Shown here: positions 1 to 5,586 of the stretch, in pieces
Layout: each line of letters opens with the position of its first letter
Numbering within the stretch: the stretch's first letter is position 1
Assembly (NCBI GenBank): GCA_900549545.1
Contig: URPA01000066.1
Coordinates: forward strand, 1 to 10,208
From: an uncultured Eubacteriales bacterium
GTDB lineage: Bacteria; Bacillota; Clostridia; Oscillospirales; Oscillospiraceae
Direction: 5' to 3'
Length of the DNA: 10,208 bases
Position numbers and translations under genes: made by a program
The notes under the pieces: model-generated
Seen by the model: only the letters and a program-made list of their open reading frames with translations
The model's database searches: none
What the model was told of the DNA's origin: nothing

Positions 1-143
1 GCTCCCTTGTGTAAAGGGAGCTGGCACGGCGTAGCCGTGACTGAGGGATTGTAAATGCGCAATTTTTTGAGCACTAAAGCTACTCGCAGCACAGGTAACG
101 ACCCTTCAGGCGCTCCGCGCCAGCCTCCCTTACGCAGGGAGGC
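1..143. repeat. Composite hairpin-rich intergenic repeat
   Basis: Four short perfect stems lie in a symmetric arrangement. Stem 1 pairs 1-8 with 14-21 (GCTCCCTT/AAGGGAGC). Stem 2 pairs 25-30 with 34-39 (CACGGC/GCCGTG). Stem 3 pairs 109-113 with 117-121 (GGCGC/GCGCC). Stem 4 pairs 123-130 with 136-143 (GCCTCCCT/AGGGAGGC). The sequence after stem 2 (CTGAGGG, 41-47) is complementary, with one extra base, to the sequence before stem 3 (CCCTTCAG, 102-109). The whole unit is therefore an imperfect inverted repeat whose two ends resemble each other. From memory, the 'GGCACGGCGTAGCCGTGACTGAGGGA' type of unit recurs between genes in gut Ruminococcaceae/Oscillospiraceae genomes, which suggests a REP- or MITE-like element. 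It starts at the window edge and may extend further left. Function unknown; no transposase is visible. Confidence 0.7.
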
Positions 144-307
144 CTTTAAATATCGCAACTTTCGATAATCACGCTCCGAAACGCGCCTGCGGGCGCAGCC
201 CCGTTGGGGGAAGCAAGTGGATGAGGTGTAGCGTTTGGGCTGCGGTGGAGTTTAATCGCCGCGTGCAGATACATTTATCCACGATTGGAAATTATTTCAA
301 ATATTAT

Positions 308-336
308 TTGACAAATTATTAACGGAGCTCTATAAT
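308..336 (+). promoter_or_regulatory. Consensus sigma-A promoter P1
   Basis: A perfect -35 box TTGACA (308-313) and a perfect -10 box TATAAT (331-336) are separated by exactly 17 bases in an AT-rich setting. The start of transcription would be near 343, giving a leader of about 300 nt before the first ATPase gene. No other gene lies downstream on this strand before the operon, so it most likely drives the ATPase genes. Confidence 0.8.
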
Positions 337-432
337 AAAACAATACAATAGAAGGCAAATGCGGCGAAGGTCATTGACAGAAGCAGCGGCATCAGATGTA
401 GTTATTTTGTCAAAGAAAAGGGCAGTTTTTGC

Positions 433-461
433 TTGAATCTGGTACCTTAGTGTTGTACAAT
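433..461 (+). promoter_or_regulatory. Second sigma-A-type promoter P2
   Basis: The -35-like TTGAAT (433-438) and -10-like TACAAT (456-461) have a 17-base spacer, matching consensus at 4/6 and 5/6 positions. Transcription would begin near 468, about 180 nt before ntpF. The -10 box lies inside the left arm of an inverted repeat (453-476), so repression at this promoter is plausible. Weaker than P1 and unproven. Confidence 0.5.
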
Positions 462-476
462 GATACTATTGTATAA
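453..476. promoter_or_regulatory. Imperfect palindrome, candidate operator
   Basis: The arms TTGTACAAT (453-461) and ATTGTATAA (468-476) are inverted repeats matching at 8 of 9 positions across a 6-base spacer. The left arm contains the P2 -10 box, and the right arm covers the expected start of transcription. This is the usual position for a repressor operator. The regulator is unknown, and no regulator gene is present in the window. Confidence 0.45.
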
Positions 477-649
477 ACTTTTCGGAAGTTTTTCGGTTCC
501 GGAGTGTTGTTGACAAAGGCGCGGAGAAAGGGGCCCGAGGAACAAAAATCCCCCGGATTTCCGGGCGTTTAGGTCCGGCTTTCCCGGGAAAAGGCCCAGT
601 CTCTGCCGGGTTATCACAAAAAATGTGTCAATTAAAGGGGGGTGTGCCA

Positions 650-964
650 ATGTCATTTGAAGCGATATCGAGCATTACACAGGCTGAAGCTCAGGCCAAG
701 GCGGCTGTTGCCGCCGCGGAGGCTGAGGCAAAGCAGCGCCTTGCGGACGCGGAGCGTGCCGGTAAGGCGGCGCTGGAGGCGGCTGCCGCCAAGGCTGAGG
801 GTGAGCTTTTGCAGCTTCGCGCTCAGGCCGAGGAAAAGGTCAAGGGCGAAACCGCGCAGCTTGCGGGAGAGCTTGAAAACAAAAAGGCCGTGCTTCAGGC
901 CAAAGCGGAAGCAAGGCTTGAGCAGGCGGCTGCTCTCGTGGTAGAAAGGATAGTGAACAACTGA
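650..964 (+). CDS. ntpF: V/A-type ATPase peripheral-stalk subunit (G/H-like coiled coil)
   Basis: A 104-residue protein that is almost wholly charged, alanine-rich coiled coil, with dense runs of Ala, Glu, Lys and Gln from about residue 10 to 95. It has no membrane segment. In V/A-ATPases such a chain pairs with subunit E to form the peripheral stalk that holds the A3B3 head against the stator. The assignment rests on low-complexity coiled coil plus position: first gene, directly before subunit I, as ntpF in the Enterococcus hirae operon. The ATG at 650 was chosen because AAAGGGGGG (634-642) lies 7 nt upstream. An in-frame ATG at 623 lacks such a site and would add nine residues unlike the family. 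The stop is 1 nt from the ntpI start, so translation is probably coupled. Family membership is likely; sequence identity alone would be weak evidence. Confidence 0.85.
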   Translation: MSFEAISSITQAEAQAKAAVAAAEAEAKQRLADAERAGKAALEAAAAKAEGELLQLRAQAEEKVKGETAQLAGELENKKAVLQAKAEARLEQAAALVVERIVNN

Positions 965-965
965 T

Positions 966-2930
966 ATGGCCATTTTGAAAATGAAAAGGCTCCGGCTTAT
1001 GGTTGTCCGCTCACAGAAGGAGCAGCTTTTGCGGGAGCTTGCCTGCCGCGGCTGCGTGGAGTTTTCGGAAATCGGAGAGGAATTGAGTCAGGACGGGCTG
1101 GACGGGGTGCTCAGCCGGGAGAGCAGCAAGCTTTTGACGCTCAGAACCCAGCTTGCCTCCGTTAACCACGCCATCGCCCTGCTTGATAAGGCGGCCCCCG
1201 CGAAGGGGAAGCTCCTCTCGGCAAAGCCGGAGGCTGAGGATGATGTCCTGCTGGACGCGAGCGGCCTTGCCGCCGCCCTGTCCGTAAGCGACAATATCCT
1301 GGGGCTTGATGACAAGCTCAAGCGCATCAGCGCGGAGGAGAGCCGCCAGCGCAGCCTGATAGAATCTCTCCAACCCTGGTGGGAGCTGGATATGTCCCTC
1401 GACGTGGAGGCGACCCAGCGCTGCTCGGTGCTCATGGGCAGCTTCCCGATCAGGATATCCGTGGACGAGGTGAGCGCCGCCATTGAAAGCGCCAACGAGG
1501 AAGCGGAGCTGTTTCTTGTCTCTCAGGACAAGGCGCAGAGCTATGTCGTCATTGTCTGCATCAAGGAAGCGCTTGCGGCTGTGCAGGAGTGCCTGCGCGG
1601 CTTCGGATTCACGGCGGCGTCGCTGGGCGGCATGAAGGGCAGCGCAAAGGAGTGCGCCCTGAGAGCCAATGAGGCCCTGCGCGACCTTGCCCGCGAAAAG
1701 GAATCCTGTGCGGCGGCCCTTGTGGACGAGGCGGTACATAGACAGGAGCTGAAGCTTGCGGCTGACAGGATCAGCACCCAGATAGCCCTTGCCGAAGCGG
1801 AAGAAAAGCTCTACGGCACGGACAGCACCCTCATCATGGAGGGCTGGATGCCCGCCGAGCGGGAGCAGGAGCTCGCGCGGCTCTTTGACGAGTATGAGTG
1901 TGCCTGGGACAGCCGGGACCCCGAACCTGATGAATATCCCGAAGTCCCTGTCAAGCTCAAGAATAACCCCCTGACAAACGGCCTTAACATGGTCACGGAT
2001 ATGTACAGCCTCCCCGCCTATGACGGGGTGGACCCCAACCCCCTGATGGCCCCGTTCTTCATTTTGTTTTACGGGCTTATGATGGCGGACATGGGCTACG
2101 GCCTGCTGATGATAATCGCGGCGGTGGTGGCAATGGCGAAGATAAAGCCCCGCAAGGGCACCCTCTCCTTCTGTCAGCTGCTTTTCTGGGGCGGCATATC
2201 CACCTTTATAATGGGTGCGCTTACGGGCGGCTTCTTCGGCAACGCCCTGGAGCAGATCGGTAAGATTCTCGGCAAGCCCGAGGGCTGGGGCGTTCTGCCA
2301 AACCTCTTTAACCCCATGACCGACAGCATGATGGTGCTTGTCGGCGCAATGGCCCTGGGTATTATCCACCTTAACGCCGGCCTTGTGATAAGCGCCGTTG
2401 AAAAGGTCAAAAAGGGTGATGCCGCAGGTGCTCTCTGGGAGGAAGGCGCCCTGTGGGTCACGCTTATCGGCATAATCCTCTTTGCCCTTAACAAGGCCGC
2501 CGGTATCGGCAACGCCACCGTTGGCACCGTGGTGCTGGTTATAGGCATTGTGATGATTCTTTTCGGCGGCATGCGCTCCGCAAAGGGCATTGGCGGCAAG
2601 CTTCTGAGCATATTCAGCACGATTTACAACGTGGTTACCGGCTGGTTCGGCGACATTTTGTCCTACTCCCGTATCATGGCCCTTATGCTGGCCGGCAGCG
2701 TTATCGCCACGGTTTTCAACACCATCGGCGGTATAACAAACAGCTTCTGGCTGTTTATCCCGGTGTTCATCACCGGTCACACGCTGAACTTCGGGCTTAA
2801 CCTGCTGGGCTGCTATGTCCACGATTTGAGGCTGCAGTGCCTTGAATATTTCGGCAAGTTCTATAAAGACGGCGGGCGCGCCTTCGCTCCGCTGGAGATA
2901 AAAACCAAGTACTATAACACAGTAGAATAA
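966..2930 (+). CDS. ntpI: V/A-type ATPase subunit I (stator membrane subunit a)
   Basis: This 654-residue protein matches the usual subunit I size and plan. Residues 1 to about 355 are a hydrophilic, helical cytoplasmic arm that contacts the peripheral stalks. The rest holds about eight membrane helices that form the ion half-channels against the K ring. The arm ends with the family-like stretch around 'YDGVDPNPLMAPFF', just before the first helix. The conserved motif SYSRIMAL places Arg569 where the essential arginine of helix 7 sits, and 'VHDLRLQ' supplies Arg622 in the last helix. The start MAILKMKRLRL is typical of the family. Its nearest purine-rich site (AAAGGA, 945-950) is 15 nt away, so coupling to ntpF, which ends 1 nt upstream, probably aids initiation. 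The gene ends with in-frame tandem stops TAA-TAG. Confidence 0.96.
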   Translation: MAILKMKRLRLMVVRSQKEQLLRELACRGCVEFSEIGEELSQDGLDGVLSRESSKLLTLRTQLASVNHAIALLDKAAPAKGKLLSAKPEAEDDVLLDASGLAAALSVSDNILGLDDKLKRISAEESRQRSLIESLQPWWELDMSLDVEATQRCSVLMGSFPIRISVDEVSAAIESANEEAELFLVSQDKAQSYVVIVCIKEALAAVQECLRGFGFTAASLGGMKGSAKECALRANEALRDLAREKESCAAALVDEAVHRQELKLAADRISTQIALAEAEEKLYGTDSTLIMEGWMPAEREQELARLFDEYECAWDSRDPEPDEYPEVPVKLKNNPLTNGLNMVTDMYSLPAYDGVDPNPLMAPFFILFYGLMMADMGYGLLMIIAAVVAMAKIKPRKGTLSFCQLLFWGGISTFIMGALTGGFFGNALEQIGKILGKPEGWGVLPNLFNPMTDSMMVLVGAMALGIIHLNAGLVISAVEKVKKGDAAGALWEEGALWVTLIGIILFALNKAAGIGNATVGTVVLVIGIVMILFGGMRSAKGIGGKLLSIFSTIYNVVTGWFGDILSYSRIMALMLAGSVIATVFNTIGGITNSFWLFIPVFITGHTLNFGLNLLGCYVHDLRLQCLEYFGKFYKDGGRAFAPLEIKTKYYNTVE

Positions 2931-2945
2931 TAGGAGGAAACAAAA

Positions 2946-3428
2946 ATGGAATTTCTGTTTGCACACTCTGGCCTTGCAATAGGTCTTCTCGGCGCCGGCC
3001 TTGCCGCCTGCATGGCGGGCGCAGGCTCCGGTATCGGCACCGGCATCGCCGGTCAGGCGGGCGCGGGCCTTGTCACCCAGGACCCCTCCAAGTTCGGTAA
3101 GGCGATGATCCTTCAGGTCGTCCCCGGTACTCAGGGTCTGTACGGTCTGGTCGTGTTCTTCGTCGCCATCATGAACATGGGCCTGCTCAACGGCACCGCC
3201 GCTGACCTCTCCTTCGTTGATGGCTGCCGCTACTTTGCCGCATGCATGCCCATCGCCATCGGCGGCATGGTCTCCGCTATTGCACAGGGCAAGGTCGCCG
3301 CTGCCTCAGTCAACCTCCTTGCCAAGAACCCCGACCACTGGGCAAAGGGTATGATCCTCTGCATCACCGTCGAGTTCTACGCGATCCTGTCTCTGCTGGC
3401 ATCCATGATGATGCTCCTGTTCATCTGA
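2946..3428 (+). CDS. ntpK: V/A-type ATPase subunit K (proteolipid ring, c-type)
   Basis: A 160-residue, very hydrophobic protein with four membrane helices. It is two fused hairpins, the duplicated c-subunit form. Helices run roughly at residues 8-30, 53-80, 92-118 and 134-158. The ion-carrying carboxylate is Glu143 in 'ITVEFYAIL'. Residues that coordinate Na+ in the Enterococcus hirae K ring have counterparts here: Thr62 and Gln63 in PGTQGLYG, Tyr66, Gln114 in AIAQGK, and Glu143. The E. hirae Leu61, which contributes a backbone oxygen, is Val59. Sodium coupling is thus predicted by analogy, not shown. A strong AGGAGG (2932-2937) lies 8 nt before the ATG, as expected for a ring subunit needed in many copies. 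A 99-nt gap follows, the first large one in the operon. Confidence 0.96.
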   Translation: MEFLFAHSGLAIGLLGAGLAACMAGAGSGIGTGIAGQAGAGLVTQDPSKFGKAMILQVVPGTQGLYGLVVFFVAIMNMGLLNGTAADLSFVDGCRYFAACMPIAIGGMVSAIAQGKVAAASVNLLAKNPDHWAKGMILCITVEFYAILSLLASMMMLLFI

Positions 3429-3527
3429 TTTTTTTGGGGCAAACGCTGAATAAATCGCTCTTGCCGACTTAATCATCGTTTACCATTTGTGGGCGAATCA
3501 AAATATAAAAGCAGAACGGAGTTTTTT
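3429..3527 (+). other. K-E intercistronic gap
   Basis: The gap begins with a run of T directly after the ntpK stop. Within it, GGCAA (3438-3442) could pair with TTGCC (3461-3465), but only five bases match and no U-tract follows. No credible promoter was found. The gap separates the high-copy ring gene from the stalk gene, so RNA processing or partial attenuation here is possible but not supported by a clear structure. Confidence 0.3.
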
Positions 3528-4115
3528 ATGAAAGGCACTGAAAAAATAATCGCGCATATCCGCGCCGACGCTGACGCGCAGGCCGCCGCGATCCGCGCTC
3601 AGTCTGAGCAGCAGTGTGCCGGCGTCCGCGACAGCTATGACAAGCAGGCGCAGGAGCTGTACCGCGAGAAGATTCGCGCCGGCGTTGCCGAGTGCCAGGA
3701 TCTGGCGGACAGCGCGGAGCGCATAGCGCAGATGGAGGCTAAGAAGGCCGTCCTCGCCCTCAAGCAGGACATGGTCTCCAAAAGCTTCGAGCTTGCGCGC
3801 AAAAAAATAACCGAGCTCCCGCGGGAGCAGTATATTGACTTCCTCGCAAAGACCGCTGCCGCCGCCTCCGTCACCGGCGAGGAGCAGATGCTCTTCAACG
3901 CCGCCGACAGGGACAGCATAGGCGCTCTCGTCGTCGCCGCTGCCAATGAAAAGCTCTCCGGCGGCAAGCTCAGCCTTGCCAGAGACGCGGGCAGCTTTGA
4001 GGGCGGATTTATCCTTCGCCGCGGCAATATTGAGGTCAACTGCACCGTGGAGCTGCTTGTTGAGCTGTGCCGTGCCGATATGTCGGCGCAGATAGCGGGC
4101 GTTCTCTTTGAATAA
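3528..4115 (+). CDS. ntpE: V/A-type ATPase subunit E (peripheral stalk)
   Basis: A 195-residue soluble protein. Residues 1 to about 85 form a charged alpha-helical coiled coil, which pairs with the G/H-like stalk chain. The C-terminal half is a globular domain ending in the family-like stretch 'GGFILRRGNIEVNC', followed by a helix, and it docks on top of the A3B3 head. The length is typical of bacterial subunit E. The ATG at 3528 has GGAG (3518-3521) 6 nt upstream. A longer reading frame from a GTG at 3489 would add 13 residues without a ribosome site and was rejected. It sits between K and C as in the ntp operon order. Confidence 0.93.
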   Translation: MKGTEKIIAHIRADADAQAAAIRAQSEQQCAGVRDSYDKQAQELYREKIRAGVAECQDLADSAERIAQMEAKKAVLALKQDMVSKSFELARKKITELPREQYIDFLAKTAAAASVTGEEQMLFNAADRDSIGALVVAAANEKLSGGKLSLARDAGSFEGGFILRRGNIEVNCTVELLVELCRADMSAQIAGVLFE

Positions 4116-4136
4116 GAGACGCTATAATCCCGATAC

Positions 4137-4143
4137 AGGGAGG
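4137..4143 (+). promoter_or_regulatory. Ribosome site deciding the TTG start of ntpC
   Basis: AGGGAGG lies 7 nt before a TTG codon at 4151. The next in-frame ATG is about 30 residues into the conserved N-terminal helix. The TTG with this strong site is therefore the most likely start of subunit C. Confidence 0.75.
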
Positions 4144-4150
4144 GAAAAAT

Positions 4151-5143
4151 TTGTCAACTAAAAATGAAGCGTATCTCTATATATCCGCTGCACTGCGCGC
4201 CAGAGAGCCGAAGCTCCTAACAAACGAGCGGGCCGAGCGCATGCTCGACGCCCCCTCATTTGAAGAGGCGGCAAAGCTTCTGACCGACTGCGGATATGAG
4301 GATATGTCCTCTATGAGCGCCGGGGAGATCGAGGCCGCGCTCGCCGCGCACCGCGCAGAGGTGTTTGACGAGCTTGAGCTGCTCAGCCCCAGCAAGGATA
4401 TAGTGGACGTGTTCAAAATGAAATACGACTACCATAACGCCAAGACCCTTGTCAAGGCCGAGGCCATGGGCACAGACCCAAGCCGCCTGCTCAGCGCGTC
4501 CGGCAGAATTGCGCCGGAGGAGCTGACCGCCGCTTACAACGAGGGCAACTGGGTGGAGCTGCCGGATCTGATGGGTGAGGCCATGAACGAGGCCAAAGCC
4601 GTCCTTGCCCGCACCGCCAACCCCCAGCTTGCGGATATCGTGCTGGATCAGGCGTATTTCACCGAGCTTAAAAACGCGGCACAGGCAACGGAGAGCAGCT
4701 TCCTTATCGGCTATGCCGAGCTGCTGACCGACTGCGCCAATCTCAAGAGCGCCGTGCGCACCCTGCGCATGGGCAAGAACGGGGACTTTCTCCAGTCGGT
4801 GCTGCTCTCGGGCGGCAGCGTGGACGAGGCGCGTATTGCCGCCGCCGGCGATATTGACGGCGTGGCCGCGCTCTTTGCCTCCACGGTTCTGGACAAGGCC
4901 GCGGCACTTGGCGTTGAGGCCGTATCCGGCGGCAGCGTCACGGCCTTCGAGCTTGCCTGCGACAACGCGGTGACGGCGTATCTGACCGATGCCCAGCTTG
5001 TAAGCTACGGCTGCGAGCCGGTCGTCGCGTATCTTGCCGCCGTGGAAGGGGAGATCACCGCCGTGCGGATGATCCTCACCGGCAGGCTCTCCGGCGTCTC
5101 ACCGGAAATCATACGGGAAAGGCTGCGTGATCTATATGCTTAA
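4151..5143 (+). CDS. ntpC: V/A-type ATPase subunit C (rotor socket, d-type)
   Basis: A 330-residue soluble all-helical protein of the V/A-ATPase subunit C (eukaryotic d) family. It forms the funnel that couples the D-F shaft to the membrane K ring. The N-terminus (AYLYISAALRAREPKLLT) matches the family pattern of an aromatic residue followed by an R-A-x-E-x-x-L-L-T stretch, and the C-terminus ends IRERLRDLYA. The start is a TTG chosen from the AGGGAGG site 7 nt upstream and from conservation of the residues just after it. The next ATG would remove this conserved helix. Its 3' end overlaps the start of the subunit F gene by 8 nt, implying coupled translation of two neighbouring rotor parts. 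Confidence 0.94.
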   Translation: MSTKNEAYLYISAALRAREPKLLTNERAERMLDAPSFEEAAKLLTDCGYEDMSSMSAGEIEAALAAHRAEVFDELELLSPSKDIVDVFKMKYDYHNAKTLVKAEAMGTDPSRLLSASGRIAPEELTAAYNEGNWVELPDLMGEAMNEAKAVLARTANPQLADIVLDQAYFTELKNAAQATESSFLIGYAELLTDCANLKSAVRTLRMGKNGDFLQSVLLSGGSVDEARIAAAGDIDGVAALFASTVLDKAAALGVEAVSGGSVTAFELACDNAVTAYLTDAQLVSYGCEPVVAYLAAVEGEITAVRMILTGRLSGVSPEIIRERLRDLYA

Positions 5144-5456
5144 AATTGCGGTCATCGGCGGCAGAGAGACCGTCATGGGCTTCAAGGCCCTCGGCCTTGA
5201 GACCTACCCCGCCGCAAACGCGGCCGAGGCCGGGCACACTCTGCGCCAGCTTACCCGGGAGGGCGGCGAGTACGCCATAATCTACATCGAGGAAAATTTA
5301 GCTCAGGAGCTCTCCGCCGAGATAGACAAGTTCAAGGACAGCCCCACCCCCGCCATTATTCTCATCCCCGGCAGGGAAGGCCCTCTGGGCATCGGGCAGT
5401 CCGCCCTCAAGGCCGCCGTTGAGCGCGCCGTGGGCACGAACATTCTGGGCGACTGA
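5136..5456 (+). CDS. ntpG: V/A-type ATPase subunit F (central shaft; NtpG)
   Basis: A 106-residue soluble protein with the subunit F pattern. It opens with a beta strand KIAVIGGRETVMGFKALGL, continues as an alternating alpha/beta Rossmann-like fold, and ends with a helix 'ALKAAVERAVGTNIL', which binds subunit D in the central shaft. The ATG at 5136 is preferred because family members start right at (M)xKIAVIG. A GTG at 5127 is an in-frame alternative only 4 nt after GGGAAAGG (5115-5122), so the start is uncertain by three residues. It overlaps the ntpC stop by 8 nt. The equivalent gene in Enterococcus hirae is called ntpG; other genomes call it atpF or ntpF. Confidence 0.92.
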   Translation: MLKIAVIGGRETVMGFKALGLETYPAANAAEAGHTLRQLTREGGEYAIIYIEENLAQELSAEIDKFKDSPTPAIILIPGREGPLGIGQSALKAAVERAVGTNILGD

Positions 5457-5458
5457 TC

Positions 5459-5477
5459 TTTGCCGCGCCGCGGCAAA
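5459..5477 (+). other. Hairpin after the subunit F stop codon
   Basis: TTTGCCGC (5459-5466) pairs perfectly with GCGGCAAA (5470-5477) around a 3-base loop, starting 3 nt after the ntpG stop. It is followed by ACTTAT, not a U-tract, so it is unlikely to terminate transcription fully. A role in mRNA stability or 3'-end protection is possible. Confidence 0.5.
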
Positions 5478-5488
5478 ACTTATAGCAT

Positions 5489-5527
5489 GAACCGGCCGAC
5501 CCCTCCGGCAGCACGAAGGCCCGGTTC
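5489..5527 (+). other. Second intercistronic stem before ntpA
   Basis: GAACCGG (5489-5495) is complementary to CCGGTTC (5521-5527). The stem can grow to nine pairs with one bulged C, and the enclosed 25 bases contain a further GCCG/CGGC pairing. With the hairpin at 5459-5477 it makes the F-A spacer a structured segment ahead of the purine-rich ribosome site of ntpA. No poly-U follows. Confidence 0.4.
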
Positions 5528-5586
5528 TGAAAAGGAAGAAGAAAGGAGCAAAGCGAATTTCTTCTTTGGAAAGGAAGGATATGTAA

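Larger units (their letters stand above)
144..649. other. Non-coding upstream region of the ATPase operon
   Basis: About 500 bases separate the repeat from the first ATPase gene and hold no convincing gene. Contents in order: two small GC hairpins (183-187 with 192-196, and CCCC/GGGG at 199-209); an AT-rich stretch at about 270-345 containing a consensus promoter; a second promoter at 433-461 overlapped by an imperfect palindrome; and a GC-rich leader at about 500-610. In the leader, CCCGG/CCGGG (552-556 with 561-565) can form a hairpin, and TTTCCCGGGAAA (580-591) is a perfect palindrome. No riboswitch class was recognised. The leader may be structured RNA, but nothing shows a ligand or an antiterminator. 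Confidence 0.6.

Noticed and set aside
374..402. Another possible promoter, TTGACA (374-379) with TGTAGT 17 nt later
   Set aside because: The -10 box is poor (4/6 without the conserved second A), and two better promoters flank it.
359..436. 25-codon + strand frame (MRRRSLTEAAASDVV...) just after promoter P1, possible leader peptide
   Set aside because: AGAAGG is only 3 nt before its ATG, too close for efficient initiation, and there is no run of a single regulatory amino acid or attenuator behind it.
510..540. TTGACA at 510-515 as a promoter -35 box
   Set aside because: No AT-rich -10 box exists at 16-18 nt; the sequence there is GGGCCCGA.
447..656. 69-residue minus-strand frame in the operon leader
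   Set aside because: No recognisable protein family, and it covers the P2 promoter, palindrome and hairpin-rich leader.
1011..2966. 651-residue open frame on the minus strand opposite ntpI
   Set aside because: It mirrors a clear subunit I gene. Long antisense frames are expected in GC-rich coding DNA, and the peptide is low-complexity His/Gln/Gly-rich with no recognisable domain.
4100..4128. TATAAT at 4123-4128 as an internal promoter before ntpC
   Set aside because: The matching -35 position reads CGTTCT, far from consensus; likely chance.
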